Positions 36,408-46,557 are shown, counted from the first letter of the stretch. The stretch is 64,000 nucleotides of DNA from Sphingomonadales bacterium (GCA_009995225.1 JAACPW010000006.1:1-64000), one strand, 5' to 3'. Translations and numbers: made by a program. Notes: generated from the letters alone by a model not told the origin.

Positions 36408-38708
36408 TTAGCCCACGACCGTTACAAAGCTATCCAGCACGCGCTTCTCACCTGCATCCTCGAACATGATGGTGAGCTTGTTGCCTTCCTGATCGGTCAC
36501 GCAGCCCGTGCCGAACTTCGGGTGCGTCACCATCGCGCCAATGGCCACATCGCTGCGGGCAGGGGCGGCGAAACTGGCCGCTGACCGCGTGTTTTCGCGC
36601 ACCCTTGCGGGCTTGGTATCATATCCCGACGTCAAAGCCCGCTGCCAGCCGGGGCCGCGCTGCTGCGCCCGGTCGGGCCGGTCACGTGCGACATGGGCGA
36701 AGGGGTCTTCCTGCTCGCTCCAGTTCGCGCGCCACAGCGAGGCACCGCCCGTCAGGGTCGTTTCCTGTTCGATGTGGTCTTCGGGCAGATCCTCGATGAA
36801 GCGCGAGGGGATGGAACTGGTCCACTGACCATAGATCCGCCGATTGGCTGCATGGAGTATGGTGCAATGCCGCCGCGCGCGGGTGATCGCGACATAGGCG
36901 AGGCGGCGTTCCTCTTCGAGGCTCGCGAGGCCGCCTTCGTCGATGGCGCGTTGCGAGGGGAAGACGCCTTCTTCCCAGCCGACGCAGAAGACATTGTCGA
37001 ACTCCAGCCCCTTGGCGGCGTGGATCGTCATGATCGTGACCGTCTCCTCGGCATCCGACCGGTCATTGTCCATGACGAGGCTGACGTGTTCGAGGAAATG
37101 GCCGAGGCTGTCGTAATCCTCCATCGCGCGCGCAAGTTCGGTGAGGTTCTCCGCGCGGCCCGCACTTTCGGGCGAGCGGTCGTTGGAGAGCATCGCGTTA
37201 TAGCCCGATTCCTCCAGCACCAGTCGCAGCAGATCGGACGGAGTCATCGTCTCCGAAACATCCCGCCAGTGCAGGAACTGCCGCATCAACCCTCCGATCG
37301 TGGTCGCGCTGCGTTTGGGCAATTCATCGCTGTCGGCCAGTTGCAGCGCCGCAGCGGCCAGCGGCAGGCCTGTGCGCCGCGCATGGCTGTGCATCTGCTC
37401 GAGCGCCTTGGCCCCAAGCCCGCGCTTGGGCTGGTTGTGGATGCGTTCAAACGCCAGATCATCCTGCGGCTGCGCAATCAGGCGAAGGTAGGCAAGCGCA
37501 TCGCGGATTTCGGCGCGTTCATAGAAACGGAAACCGCCGATGATCCGGTAATTGATGCCGATCTGGATGAAGCGGTCTTCAAACTCGCGCGTCTGATATT
37601 GGGCGCGCACCAGAATCGCGACCTGATTGAGCGCCGCGCCTTCGCGCTCCAGCCGCTCGATCGCTTCGCCCACCCGGCGCGCTTCTTCGGGTGCATCCCA
37701 CACACCGATCACCTTGACCTTGTCGCCGCCGTTGACCTCGGTCCACAGCGTCTTGTCGTGCCGTTCGCTATTGGCGCGGATCAGTCCGGATGCCGCGCCC
37801 AGGATATGCGGGGTGGAGCGGTAATTCTGTTCCAGACGGATCACTTCCGCGCCCGGAAAGTCCTTCTCGAACCGCAGGATATTGGCGACCTCTGCGCCGC
37901 GCCATGAATAGATCGATTGGTCATCGTCACCCACCACGCAGATGTTCTTGCGCTCCTGCGCCAGTAGCCGCAGCCACAGGTATTGGACGGCGTTGGTGTC
38001 CTGATATTCGTCCACCATGATGTAGCGGAACCGGCGCTGGTAATCGGTCAAGATGTCGCGGTGCTGCTTCAGGATGTTCAGCATATGCAGCATCAGATCG
38101 CCAAAATCGCAGGCGTTCAGCGCTTTCAGACGTTCCTGATAGCGGGCATAAAGCTGGGTGCCCTTGCCGTTGGCGTAGGCTTCGTTCTCCACCGCATCGA
38201 GATCGGCGGGGTTAAGGCCGCGGTTCTTCCAGCGATCGATCAGCCCCGCGAGCTGGCGTGCGGGCCAGCGCTTTTCGTCAAGCTCCGCCTCCACGATCAG
38301 CGCCTTCAGCAGCCGCAATTGATCGTCGGTGTCGATGATGGTGTAGTTCGATTGCAGGCCGACCATTTCGGCATGGCGGCGCAGCATCTTGGCGCAGATC
38401 GAGTGGAACGTGCCGAGCCATGGCAGGCCCTCCGCCTGCGGGCCGAGGTGGTGCGCCACGCGTTCGCGCATCTCGCGCGCGGCCTTGTTGGTGAAGGTGA
38501 TGCACAGAATCTGCGAAGGATAGGCGCGGCCCGTCGCCACCAGGTGCGCCAGGCGCGAGGTGAGGGCGGCGGTCTTGCCTGTCCCCGCACCTGCCAGCAT
38601 CAGCACCGGCCCCTCCGTTGCAAGCACGGCAGCACGCTGCGCCGGATTGAGGCGTTCGGCATAGGCCGGGATCGGTGTCTGGGCGGGGGAGGGCAGGTTG
38701 ATGCTCAT
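36408..38708 (-). CDS. uvrD: UvrD/PcrA-type DNA helicase
   Basis: A 766-aa superfamily 1A helicase: Walker A 'AGAGTGKT' (residues 39-46), 'FTNKAAREMRERV', 'DEYQDTN' (motif II), 'VGDDDQSIYSWRGA', 'QNYRS', and 'MTIHAAKGLEFDNVFCVGWEEGVFP'. The C-terminus ends in a Tudor-like beta module, 'VTHPKFGTGCVTDQEGNKL'. It acts in nucleotide-excision and mismatch repair. ATG 38708 ('MSINLPSPAQ') is chosen over an upstream frame extension because a LexA box (38719-38733) lies just ahead of it. Confidence 0.93.
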   Translation of the reverse strand: MSINLPSPAQTPIPAYAERLNPAQRAAVLATEGPVLMLAGAGTGKTAALTSRLAHLVATGRAYPSQILCITFTNKAAREMRERVAHHLGPQAEGLPWLGTFHSICAKMLRRHAEMVGLQSNYTIIDTDDQLRLLKALIVEAELDEKRWPARQLAGLIDRWKNRGLNPADLDAVENEAYANGKGTQLYARYQERLKALNACDFGDLMLHMLNILKQHRDILTDYQRRFRYIMVDEYQDTNAVQYLWLRLLAQERKNICVVGDDDQSIYSWRGAEVANILRFEKDFPGAEVIRLEQNYRSTPHILGAASGLIRANSERHDKTLWTEVNGGDKVKVIGVWDAPEEARRVGEAIERLEREGAALNQVAILVRAQYQTREFEDRFIQIGINYRIIGGFRFYERAEIRDALAYLRLIAQPQDDLAFERIHNQPKRGLGAKALEQMHSHARRTGLPLAAAALQLADSDELPKRSATTIGGLMRQFLHWRDVSETMTPSDLLRLVLEESGYNAMLSNDRSPESAGRAENLTELARAMEDYDSLGHFLEHVSLVMDNDRSDAEETVTIMTIHAAKGLEFDNVFCVGWEEGVFPSQRAIDEGGLASLEEERRLAYVAITRARRHCTILHAANRRIYGQWTSSIPSRFIEDLPEDHIEQETTLTGGASLWRANWSEQEDPFAHVARDRPDRAQQRGPGWQRALTSGYDTKPARVRENTRSAASFAAPARSDVAIGAMVTHPKFGTGCVTDQEGNKLTIMFEDAGEKRVLDSFVTVVG

Positions 38709-38718
38709 GATATCATGC

Positions 38719-38733
38719 GAACAGGTAGGGAAC
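38719..38733 (-). promoter_or_regulatory. LexA (SOS) box of uvrD
   Basis: On the minus strand the sequence is GTTC-CCTACCT-GTTC, an exact match to the alphaproteobacterial LexA consensus. It ends 10 nt before ATG 38708, where bound repressor would block transcription start. Confidence 0.85.
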
Positions 38734-38980
38734 AATGGCGGCAGGGGCAAGCGGCCATGCGGTGCTTTGCCCACAAACTGCGGCACGCTTTATGTCGGTT
38801 TGCCGCTTTTCAGCCACAATTGACGACGGGTTGCCCCGACACTGCGATACCCGGTCCGATGCCAGATCCGCGGCCGGAACTTGCACGTCCCTGCGTGGCT
38901 TTATCCCGCCAACAGGGAAACAAGCGCCTGACATACTGACGCGTTCGTCATGTCTGGCTAGAATAGAAATGGAGACACCC

Positions 38981-39472
38981 ATGCGTAAGTTCATGAACAC
39001 GTTCGGCCTCTCGGCTGTTGCTCTGGCTCTCGCAGCGGCCCCGGCGATTGCCGGCGCGCAGGATCAGACCACGCCCGAGGCTGCACCCGAAACCACCCCG
39101 GCACCGACCGCCGATGCGTCGATGCCGCCGATGAACGACACCACCGTACCGTCAATGCCCGGCACCACGCCGCCGCCGATGCCGACCGAAACCACGCCCC
39201 CTGCCTCCGAGGCGCCAGCGCCTATGGCTGCCCCCGAGCCGACCGGAGAACAAATGGCGATGATGTCGCAATGGCCCGCAGACCAGCAGACCTCCTATCA
39301 GGCGTGGACGCCCGAAACGCAGGCCTACTATTGGTCGTTGAGCGAAGACCGGCAGGAAATGTTCTGGCGCTTGACCGATGACGACAAGGCCGCTCTTCCC
39401 AAGCTTACCGAAGCGCAGCAGGAATCCGCTTGGGCACAGATCGAAGCGAAGCTTGCAGAAATGAACAGCTAA
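38981..39472 (+). CDS. secreted Pro/Thr-rich hypothetical protein
   Basis: A 163-aa protein with a signal peptide ending around 'AIAGAQ'. A low-complexity Pro/Thr/Ala/Met segment follows (about residues 30-85), which looks disordered. A short conserved-looking C-terminal helix region contains 'WPADQQTSYQAWTPETQAYYWSL', 'MFWRLTDDDKAALPKL' and 'AWAQIEAKLAEMNS'. I recognise this layout from sphingomonads but know no function. GGAGA lies 5 nt before ATG 38981. The TAA stop overlaps the rsmD stop on the other strand. Confidence 0.75.
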   Translation: MRKFMNTFGLSAVALALAAAPAIAGAQDQTTPEAAPETTPAPTADASMPPMNDTTVPSMPGTTPPPMPTETTPPASEAPAPMAAPEPTGEQMAMMSQWPADQQTSYQAWTPETQAYYWSLSEDRQEMFWRLTDDDKAALPKLTEAQQESAWAQIEAKLAEMNS

Positions 39473-40050
39473 CCTTCGACGTCAGCGATCGCCGGGTCGG
39501 TTTCTGAGGCAGCGAGTTTCAACAAACTCAACTTGCCCTTGCCGACCCGGCGCTCTGCTTCGAGCGTCAAGCCTTTGACGCTGAAATCTTCCTTGAAGCT
39601 CGTTTCGACTGCGATCCATGTCTCAGGTCCGATCCAGCCCAAGCGCAAAAGCCTGTCGAGCGCAACTTCGCCCGCGCCCGATTGATAGGGCGGGTCGGCG
39701 AGAATCAGATCGAGCGGACGCATGGCGGCCCGCAATTGCATGACGGAGGCTGCCTCGACCCGTGACCGCAGCCCTGCGCCAAGCGCCGTCACATTGGCCC
39801 GGATCACGTCCACCGCCGGGCGATCCTGCTCCACAAACAGACAATGGCCTGCGCCGCGTGACAGAGCCTCAAGCCCAAGCGCGCCTGATCCTGCAAACAG
39901 GTCGGCCACCTGCAAGCCATCGAAATCGCCCAATCGGCTGGTCAGCATTGCGAACAATGTTTCGCGTGCACGGTCGGCTGTGGGCCGTGTGCCGTCGCCC
40001 TTGGGTGCCGCCAGCTTTCGCCCGCGCCATTCGCCTGCAATGATCCTCAT
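39469..40050 (-). CDS. rsmD: 16S rRNA m2G966 methyltransferase RsmD
   Basis: A 193-aa enzyme that methylates G966 in the 30S head. It has 'GEWRGRKLAAPKGDGTRPTADRARETLF' at the N-terminus, the SAM motif 'VADLFAGSGALGLEALSRGA' (residues 48-67) and the catalytic 'DPPY' at 119-122. The start overlaps the rluB stop by 4 nt (ATGA), so the two rRNA-modification genes are translationally coupled. Confidence 0.95.
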   Translation of the reverse strand: MRIIAGEWRGRKLAAPKGDGTRPTADRARETLFAMLTSRLGDFDGLQVADLFAGSGALGLEALSRGAGHCLFVEQDRPAVDVIRANVTALGAGLRSRVEAASVMQLRAAMRPLDLILADPPYQSGAGEVALDRLLRLGWIGPETWIAVETSFKEDFSVKGLTLEAERRVGKGKLSLLKLAASETDPAIADVEG

Positions 40051-41213
40051 TTGCGCGGCGCTCGTGGTGGGGTGTTGCCGCGTGTGGGGGCTGGACGCTT
40101 GCGTGCCCGTGAACTGGAAGGCGCGCTGGAATTGGGGCCGGAACGCGGGTTACCGGGCCGGCCAGCGCCCTTGCGTGGCGCATTCGTCAGGGTTTCCCGG
40201 TCCTTGCGCGGGGCAGGAGGTGCTGCCGGACCTCGGCGCGGCGCGCTTCTTGCGGCTGCGGCATCCTTGCGCGTTGGCGTCGCGGCTTTGGCAGGCTCAG
40301 GCTTTGCGGGGCGCGCCGATGGGCCTTTGCGGGGCGCGGGGCGGGCAGGGGGTGGTGGTTTGGCCGCTGCGATCACCACCTTTTCGGCTTTCTTCACGCC
40401 CCCGCGCGGGATCGGCGCGCCGGTCATTTCCGAAATGAAATGCGCCACCGGCTTGCCGGTCAGCTCGACCGCCTGTCCACGGGGCAAGTCGCCAATATTG
40501 AACGGGCCATACCCGGTGCGGATCAAGCGATTGACCTGCAGGCCGAGGTGTTCGAGCACATTGCGCACCTCGCGGTTCTTGCCTTCTGTGATGGTCAATT
40601 CGATCCACAGATTGCGGCCCGATGACCGTTCGAGGTTCGCATTGATCGAACCGTAGCGCATCCCGTCGATCTCGACCCCGTCCATCAGGTCTTCCAGCTG
40701 GCTTTGCGTCACTGCGCCGAAGGCGCGGGCACGGTAGGTGCGCGGCACATTGGTTGCGGGCAATTCCATCGTGCGCTTCAGCCCGCCATCATTGGTGAGC
40801 AGCAACAAGCCTTCGGTGTTGAGATCGAGCCTGCCGACGGGCATGAGGCGCGGCGTGTCACCGGGCAGGGCATTGCGCAGCGCGGTATAGATCGTCGGGC
40901 GACCGGCCGGGTCACGTTCCGCCGTGATCAGACCGGAGGGCTTGTGAAAGGCAAACAGGCGGGTCGCTTCGGCAGCGGCCACCGGATTTCCATCCACTGT
41001 CACGCCCTTGAGGCTGGCAAGGATCGTCGCGGGCGTATCCAGCACGTTGCCATCCAGCGCCACGCGGCCCTCGGCAATCATCCGCTCGATCTCGCGCCGG
41101 CTGGCGATGCCTGCACGGGCGAGCAGCTTGGCAATACGGTGTCCGTCCGGGCGAGGCCCGGAATCATTGGCACCCTCGGGGCGGTTTTCGGAGCGGGGGG
41201 GCAGGGTGGGCAT
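40047..41213 (-). CDS. rluB: ribosomal large-subunit pseudouridine synthase RluB-type, long basic tail
   Basis: A 388-aa enzyme. An S4 RNA-binding domain ('RIAKLLARAGIASRREIERMI', about residues 26-46) is followed by an RsuA-type catalytic domain with Asp130 in 'GRLDLNTEGLL'. After about residue 265 the protein becomes a Pro/Ala/Arg/Lys low-complexity tail of 120 residues with repeated 'APRK' and 'PARP' units, absent from the shorter family members. The start at ATG 41213 lies just past the inferred promoter. The rsmD gene follows with a 4-nt overlap. Confidence 0.88.
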   Translation of the reverse strand: MPTLPPRSENRPEGANDSGPRPDGHRIAKLLARAGIASRREIERMIAEGRVALDGNVLDTPATILASLKGVTVDGNPVAAAEATRLFAFHKPSGLITAERDPAGRPTIYTALRNALPGDTPRLMPVGRLDLNTEGLLLLTNDGGLKRTMELPATNVPRTYRARAFGAVTQSQLEDLMDGVEIDGMRYGSINANLERSSGRNLWIELTITEGKNREVRNVLEHLGLQVNRLIRTGYGPFNIGDLPRGQAVELTGKPVAHFISEMTGAPIPRGGVKKAEKVVIAAAKPPPPARPAPRKGPSARPAKPEPAKAATPTRKDAAAARSAPRRGPAAPPAPRKDRETLTNAPRKGAGRPGNPRSGPNSSAPSSSRARKRPAPTRGNTPPRAPRK

Positions 41214-41222
41214 GGGGGCTGC

Positions 41223-41250
41223 GCCTAGGCTCTCAACGCGCCGCTCGCAA
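41223..41250 (-). promoter_or_regulatory. candidate rluB-rsmD promoter, possibly leaderless
   Basis: On the minus strand, TTGCGA (41250-41245), a 16-nt spacer and CTAGGC (41228-41223) end 9 nt before ATG 41213. This would place transcription start nearly at the codon. The -35 lies inside the upstream Rieske gene's 3' end. Confidence 0.45.
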
Positions 41251-42393
41251 GGCTTCGCGCACGATCTGGTCGAACCGCGCAATCCCGCCTTCCAGTGTGC
41301 CGAGCGTCAGGTGTTCGACCGCGCCCGATGCCAACCCCTGCTGGCCGAGTTCAGCGGCGCGGAAATCCTCGGACGCGAAGACTCCGCCATCGAGCAGGTT
41401 CCAGCTTTTCTCCCAATGTGCCAACGCCTTTTCGGACGCGGGAGCTTCAGGGATCAGCATGAAGTCCTCGACAAGCGTCAGATCGGCGGCCTGCGGCATC
41501 AGCACCATCACGTTCACATAATCGGGGCTGGGGACAATGATGGTGGCAGGCAGAAGCTGATAGGCAAATGTCACCACCCGCCGCAGCGCTGCCATGTCGG
41601 TCAGATCGATGTGTTCCATCTCCTCCAGCCGGCCAACCGCCGAGCGCTGGTGGGGCCCGATCTGGTCGCCTGCGGTAATCCCGTCCTTGAAGAACGGGCC
41701 AATGGTGCCAGCATGAAGCCGGGTGACGTGATAGCTTTCCAGGAAGGCATCCATGATGAGCTTCCAGTTGCCTTTCACCGTGTGTGTCTTGCGCCGGAAA
41801 AGGTGCGCAGCGCGAATGCCAAAGCTGTCGAGATCGCGTCCCAACTCCCGGGCATGGCTGAAATCGGCGTCCTCGGCCGGGGCAAACCAGATCAGTCCAC
41901 CGGCCTCAAGGCTTGGAAGTTCGACCAACCCGTAATCGCTCTTGTCGAGCCCCGGGAAAGTCTCGGGCCTGGGCAGGGCCAGCAATCCGCCATCAAGCCG
42001 GTATGTCCACGCATGATACGGACACACCAGCCGCTTGGCGCATTGCACTTCGCTGCCTTCCATCAGCCGGGTGCCGCGATGGCGACAGACGTTGAGGAAC
42101 ACGTGCGCCTTGCCGTCTTTGTCGCGGGTAATCAGAAGCGGGCGACCCGTGGCGTCATGCGGCACCGCCATGCCAGGATCGGGTAGCAGCGCGGAGGGGC
42201 AGAGCACCTGCGGGAGGCGGTCGAACAGCGCCATTTTCTCACAGGCGAAGTGTTCGGGGCTGGTATAATTGCTGGCCGGCACTGTCTGAATGGCGCCCGC
42301 AACCTTGGCGCGGCCATCCCGGATTGCCTCGGCGAGCGCCAATTGGCCCGGCGTGGGGCGCAATGTGGGCATATCTGTTGTTGCAGCGTTCAT
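41233..42393 (-). CDS. Rieske-type aromatic-ring oxygenase alpha subunit
   Basis: A 386-aa oxygenase. The [2Fe-2S] Rieske motif is C103-x-H105 and C124-x2-H127 ('CRHRGTRL' and 'CPYHAWTY'). The downstream catalytic domain contains '[16 protein letters not shown]', the expected non-haem iron site with His ligands. Ferredoxin and reductase partners are not next to it, so the substrate is open; the family includes oxygenases for aromatics and quaternary ammonium compounds. AAGAG lies before ATG 42393. It is divergent from ampG with 85 nt between starts. Confidence 0.88.
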   Translation of the reverse strand: MNAATTDMPTLRPTPGQLALAEAIRDGRAKVAGAIQTVPASNYTSPEHFACEKMALFDRLPQVLCPSALLPDPGMAVPHDATGRPLLITRDKDGKAHVFLNVCRHRGTRLMEGSEVQCAKRLVCPYHAWTYRLDGGLLALPRPETFPGLDKSDYGLVELPSLEAGGLIWFAPAEDADFSHARELGRDLDSFGIRAAHLFRRKTHTVKGNWKLIMDAFLESYHVTRLHAGTIGPFFKDGITAGDQIGPHQRSAVGRLEEMEHIDLTDMAALRRVVTFAYQLLPATIIVPSPDYVNVMVLMPQAADLTLVEDFMLIPEAPASEKALAHWEKSWNLLDGGVFASEDFRAAELGQQGLASGAVEHLTLGTLEGGIARFDQIVREALRAAR

Positions 42394-42478
42394 CGCTCTT
42401 TTCTCATCCTCACCTGAGCGCGTAGTGTGCCACGAAACCGGGCCGGAGCAAATCCGTCCTGCAAGCATGGGATCATCA

Positions 42479-44194
42479 ATGGCTGAAGCCGCAACTGAAC
42501 ACCGTTCGCGCCTGTCGCGCTGGATGACCTTGCTGGCGGCGCTGCGCCATCCCAAGACCGGCTATGTGCTGTTGTTCGGCTTTGCGTCGGGCCTGCCATA
42601 CGCCCTCCTGCTGGGAACGCTTTATGCGTGGCTGACTGACGCGCAGGTCGATGTCGAGACAATGGGCGTCTTCTCGCTCATCGGGCTGGCCTATGCGTTC
42701 AAGTTCCTGTGGTCGCCTGCGCTTGACCGGGTGGACCTTCCGGGGTTGCGCCGACTGGGCAAGCGCAAGCAGTGGATCGTTACGGCGCAATTGCTGCTGG
42801 GGGGGATCCTGATGGCGCTGTCGCTGCTCGATCCCTTGTCGTCGCTGGGACTGTTTTCATTGCTGGCTGGGATCGGAGCGTTCGCTAGCGCCACGCAAGA
42901 TGTGGTGATCGATGCCTGGCGGATCGATGTGGCTGACGAGGTTGCGACCATCGACATCCTGTCGACCGTGCATCAGATGGGTTACCGCATAGCAGCGCTG
43001 GTGGGAGGCGCATTGGCGCTATTCATGGCCGAACGCCTCGGCTGGCCGACCGTCTTCGCCAGCATGGGCGGTATTCTGCTGTTCGTGGGCTTTCTTGGCC
43101 TGTTCGCGCCCGATGCCGAGCGGACAATTGCGGCGCTGGATGCCGAGCGGAGCAACCTTGGCACGCTGCGGCAGGCGGGGCAGATTGAGCCGCGCACCCG
43201 TGCGACGGCGCTGGGAGCGGTAGCGCTGCTGTGGGGCTGGGCGTTGGTAACAGTTCTGGTGTTCATGGTGCGGTCGCTTACCGCAACGCCCGAAACGCGC
43301 CCGGACTCGACCGCGTTCGTCACTCAGATGGGCCCGCTGATCGTGATTGCGACGGTGGTTATCCCTGGCCTGATCGCGGGTTGGCTTGAATCCATGCGCA
43401 AGCAGGGCCGCCATGTCCTGACCGCCGATGCACCCGCTCTTACCACCTATGACACTGCTCTTGACCACGGCTATCGCGCACTGATCCTGCCGCTGGCCGA
43501 GATCATCGGACGGCTCAAGTGGGCTGCGATACTGGTCATCGCGCTGGTGCTGTCCTACCGCATCACCGACGCGATCTGGGGCAGCTTTGCCTACCCGTTT
43601 TATTTGGGCGAGTTGCAATATACCAAGGACGAGGTAGCGATTGCGTCCAAGTTCTTCGGTGTCGGCGCGCTGCTTCTCGGACTGGCGCTCGGTGGCACGT
43701 TGCTGACCGTTATCGGCCGGATGAGCACGCTGACTTTGGGCGCGGTGATCGCGGCGCTGACCAACCTGCTTTACGCCGATCTCGCCATTGGCGGCGCGCG
43801 GATGCAGGCGGCTAGTGACCTGATCGGCTTTACCTGGCTTGCCGGGCTGTTCGGGGCGGACGACCGGATGGCGCGATTGATGCTGACGATCGGGATGGAA
43901 AACATCGCGGTCGGTATCGCGGGGGCGGCCTTCGTCGCCTACCTCTCCAGCGTGGTCGCCAAAGGCTACAGCGCGGTGCAATATGCCCTGCTGTCCTCGC
44001 TGACGATGCTGGTGGGGACGCTGGGCCGCCCGGCGCTCGGCCAGATGATCGAGGAGCGCGGCTATTACGATGTGTTCATCCTGACAACGCTGATCGGGCT
44101 GTTCGCCGTGCTGCTGTGCATGATTGAATGGGTGCGACAAGTGCGCTCGGGCCGGGCCGAAAATGCGCCGCCGCCAGAGCCTGAACTGGTCTGA
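42479..44194 (+). CDS. ampG: AmpG-like muropeptide MFS permease
   Basis: A 571-aa major-facilitator protein with 12 to 14 membrane helices. The '[19 protein letters not shown]', '[15 protein letters not shown]' ([10 protein letters not shown]) and '[16 protein letters not shown]' motifs are diagnostic of AmpG, which imports anhydro-muropeptides for cell-wall recycling and, in some species, beta-lactamase induction. The C-terminal '[26 protein letters not shown]' agrees. ATG 42479 is chosen; 42467 is possible. The family call is firm, the exact substrate less so. Confidence 0.88.
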   Translation: MAEAATEHRSRLSRWMTLLAALRHPKTGYVLLFGFASGLPYALLLGTLYAWLTDAQVDVETMGVFSLIGLAYAFKFLWSPALDRVDLPGLRRLGKRKQWIVTAQLLLGGILMALSLLDPLSSLGLFSLLAGIGAFASATQDVVIDAWRIDVADEVATIDILSTVHQMGYRIAALVGGALALFMAERLGWPTVFASMGGILLFVGFLGLFAPDAERTIAALDAERSNLGTLRQAGQIEPRTRATALGAVALLWGWALVTVLVFMVRSLTATPETRPDSTAFVTQMGPLIVIATVVIPGLIAGWLESMRKQGRHVLTADAPALTTYDTALDHGYRALILPLAEIIGRLKWAAILVIALVLSYRITDAIWGSFAYPFYLGELQYTKDEVAIASKFFGVGALLLGLALGGTLLTVIGRMSTLTLGAVIAALTNLLYADLAIGGARMQAASDLIGFTWLAGLFGADDRMARLMLTIGMENIAVGIAGAAFVAYLSSVVAKGYSAVQYALLSSLTMLVGTLGRPALGQMIEERGYYDVFILTTLIGLFAVLLCMIEWVRQVRSGRAENAPPPEPELV

Positions 44195-44329
44195 CCGTCT
44201 GGCCTGCTGGCTGAGGTAAGTCGGCACTTTCCTACGCACCCCGGCGCGGGCACACGTGCACCCATGACCAGCCTGCATCCCCGCCCGATCGCCGATGAAA
44301 TGGAAGGGCTGGCGGGAGCGGTTTTTTAC

Positions 44330-44363
44330 GTTTCTGGACAGTGTCTCATGTGTCTCCAACAGG
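44330..44363 (+). repeat. 34-nt repeated element, copy 1
   Basis: Identical over all 34 bases to copy 2 (63707-63740), in the opposite orientation. It begins GTTTCTGGACAG and ends TCTCCAACAGG. It contains a direct repeat GTGTCTC-AT-GTGTCTC (44341-44356) and follows a T6 run. It lies 136 nt after the ampG stop and 28 nt from the folC stop. Confidence 0.9.
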
Positions 44364-44391
44364 CGGGCTGGGAGGCGCATGGACGGGCCGA

Positions 44392-45696
44392 TCAGTCCGG
44401 CAACTCGCCATTCAGCCGCAGCACCTCGCCTGCAAGGTAAAGCGAACCTGCGATGAGGATGGGCAGCCCGTCATCGGGGATCATTGCGAGCGCGCTTGGC
44501 ACATCGGAAGCGGGGCGGGCATCGGGGCCAAACGCCGTGACGGGGTGCCAATCATGCCCCGGCACCGGCACGGCCGTGATGCTCTCCAGCAGCGGCGCAA
44601 GCGGGCCGGTGAGCGCGGCAGGGTCTTTGCCCTCGATCATGCCGATCACCAGATGCAGCCGCTGGCCCTGGAAGTGCGCGCCCAGCATCGCGCCGGCCTG
44701 CGGGTTGTGCCCGCCGTCGAGCCAGACCGTGCGTGCGCCGAAAAGCGGGCCGGGCCTCAAACGCTGCATCCGGGCAGGCCAGCGGGCGTTCAGCAGCCCC
44801 TTGGCCATCGCCAACGGACCGACAGGGACGCGGTCCTGATGCTGGGTCATCGCGAGCGCCAGCCCTGCATTGTCGGCCTGATGTGCGCCAGCCAGCGCGG
44901 GCGAGGGCAAGGTCAGCGTGCCTGCCCCGGCACGAAATGTCAGCATGGTGCCAGGCTCCACATCCCACACGTGCCCGCGCATCGCCAATGGCGCGCCTGT
45001 GCGGAGCGCAGCGGCAATCACCTCACGTTTCGCTTCGGGAGGATAGGCCTGCGTCACCAGCGGCACGCCAGCCTTTGCGATCCCCGCCTTTTCGAATGCG
45101 ATCCGCGCCATCGGCTCGGCGGGAACGCCGTCTTCGGGTGCGAGCAGGAAGCGTTCGTGATCGAGGCCAAGCGCCGCTATCCCGCAGGCGGCCAGCGCCT
45201 CGGGCTCCAGCACATTGGTTGCATCGAACCGTCCGCCCATGCCCACTTCGACCACGCAGGCATCGGCGGGCGTGCGGGCAAAGGCCAGGAAGGCGGCGGC
45301 GATGGTGACTTCGAAGAAGCTGGGGCCGAGGTCTTCGCCCCCCTGTTTGCTGGCGTCAAGCACCTCGGCCAGCACGGCTGCCAGAGCCTCATCCGAGATC
45401 AGCGCGCCCGCCAGCCGGATACGCTCGTTGTAGTGGACCAAGTGCGGCGAGGTGGTGACGTGGACGCGGTAGCCTTGCGCCTCCAGCGTTGCGCGCAGGA
45501 AGGCGCAGGTCGAACCCTTACCGTTGGTGCCCGCCACGTGAAACACGGGCGGAAGCTGGCGGTGCGGATTGCCGAGGCGGTCCATCAGGGCGCGGATCGT
45601 TTCCAGCCCCAGCCGCCCTTGCGGCAGGCTCAGCGCCGCGAGCCGATCAAGCTGCGCTTGCACACGCGGGTCGTCCGACCGACCGAAGTCGCGCAT
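44392..45696 (-). CDS. folC: bifunctional folylpolyglutamate/dihydrofolate synthase
   Basis: A 434-aa Mur-ligase-like enzyme that adds glutamate to dihydropteroate and folates. The ATP loop 'VAGTNGKGST' is at residues 54-63. 'TSPHLVHYNERIRL' and 'VVEVGMGGRFDATNVLEP' are family hallmarks, and 'DGGHNPQA' lies near the C-terminus. It is the last gene of the lapA-pyrF-trp-accD superoperon, 6 nt after accD. The accD-folC pairing is common in proteobacteria. Confidence 0.96.
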   Translation of the reverse strand: MRDFGRSDDPRVQAQLDRLAALSLPQGRLGLETIRALMDRLGNPHRQLPPVFHVAGTNGKGSTCAFLRATLEAQGYRVHVTTSPHLVHYNERIRLAGALISDEALAAVLAEVLDASKQGGEDLGPSFFEVTIAAAFLAFARTPADACVVEVGMGGRFDATNVLEPEALAACGIAALGLDHERFLLAPEDGVPAEPMARIAFEKAGIAKAGVPLVTQAYPPEAKREVIAAALRTGAPLAMRGHVWDVEPGTMLTFRAGAGTLTLPSPALAGAHQADNAGLALAMTQHQDRVPVGPLAMAKGLLNARWPARMQRLRPGPLFGARTVWLDGGHNPQAGAMLGAHFQGQRLHLVIGMIEGKDPAALTGPLAPLLESITAVPVPGHDWHPVTAFGPDARPASDVPSALAMIPDDGLPILIAGSLYLAGEVLRLNGELPD

Positions 45697-45702
45697 GGGG
45701 CG

Positions 45703-46557
45703 TTACGCCGCCTTCACCGGAGCAAGGTAATCCAGCACGCTCGCCAACGTCGCCCGCAATTCGCGGCGGGGAACGACCATGTCGACCATGCCGTGCTTGT
45801 GCAGATACTCGGCGCGCTGGAACCCTTCGGGCAATTGTTCGCGGATCGTGTCCTGAATGACGCGCTGACCGGCAAAGCCGATCAGGGCGCCGGGCTCTGC
45901 GATGTGGATATCGCCGAGCATCGCGTAGCTCGCGGTCACGCCGCCGGTGGTGGGATCGGACAGCACCACGATATAGGGCAGCCCGGCCTGCTTCAGGCGG
46001 CGGGTCATCACGGTGGCGCGCGGCATCTGCATCAGAGACAGGATCCCTTCTTGCATCCGCGCACCGCCGGCCGCCGTCACCACGACAAAGGCGCAGTGCC
46101 GATCCAGCGCCTTTTGCGCGCCCTCGCAAAACGCCTGCCCCACAGCCATGCCCATCGAGCCGCCCATGAAGCTGAAGTCCTGCACACCGACGACAGCGGG
46201 CCGCGTATCAATCGTACCCGATCCGACCACGAAAGCATCCTCATGCGGGTTCGCGGCGCGGGCGGCCCTCAGGCGGTCGGTGTACTTCTTGGTGTCCTTG
46301 AAGCCCAGTGGGTCTTCGGTAACCTTGGGCAGCGGCAGCAGCTCGAAGCCGGGGTCGAGCAACAGCGCGAGGCGCGCATCGGCGCCGATGCGGCCATGAT
46401 GTTCGCACTTCGGGCAGACCGAAAGGTTCGCCTCGTATTCCTGCACGAACAGCATTTCCTGGCACGACGGACACTTGATCCACAGATCCTTTTCCGTGGT
46501 GGTCTTCTGCTCGGAGGTGAAGCCCAGCGAATTGCGGACACGGGTCAACCAGCTCAT
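45703..46557 (-). CDS. accD: acetyl-CoA carboxylase carboxyltransferase subunit beta
   Basis: A 284-aa subunit that transfers carboxyl from biotin to acetyl-CoA in fatty-acid synthesis. The N-terminal zinc ribbon has Cys29, Cys32, Cys48 and Cys51 ('CPSC' and 'CPKC'). The crotonase-like domain contains '[20 protein letters not shown]' and '[13 protein letters not shown]'. The start overlaps the trpA stop by 4 nt. Confidence 0.97.
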   Translation of the reverse strand: MSWLTRVRNSLGFTSEQKTTTEKDLWIKCPSCQEMLFVQEYEANLSVCPKCEHHGRIGADARLALLLDPGFELLPLPKVTEDPLGFKDTKKYTDRLRAARAANPHEDAFVVGSGTIDTRPAVVGVQDFSFMGGSMGMAVGQAFCEGAQKALDRHCAFVVVTAAGGARMQEGILSLMQMPRATVMTRRLKQAGLPYIVVLSDPTTGGVTASYAMLGDIHIAEPGALIGFAGQRVIQDTIREQLPEGFQRAEYLHKHGMVDMVVPRRELRATLASVLDYLAPVKAA

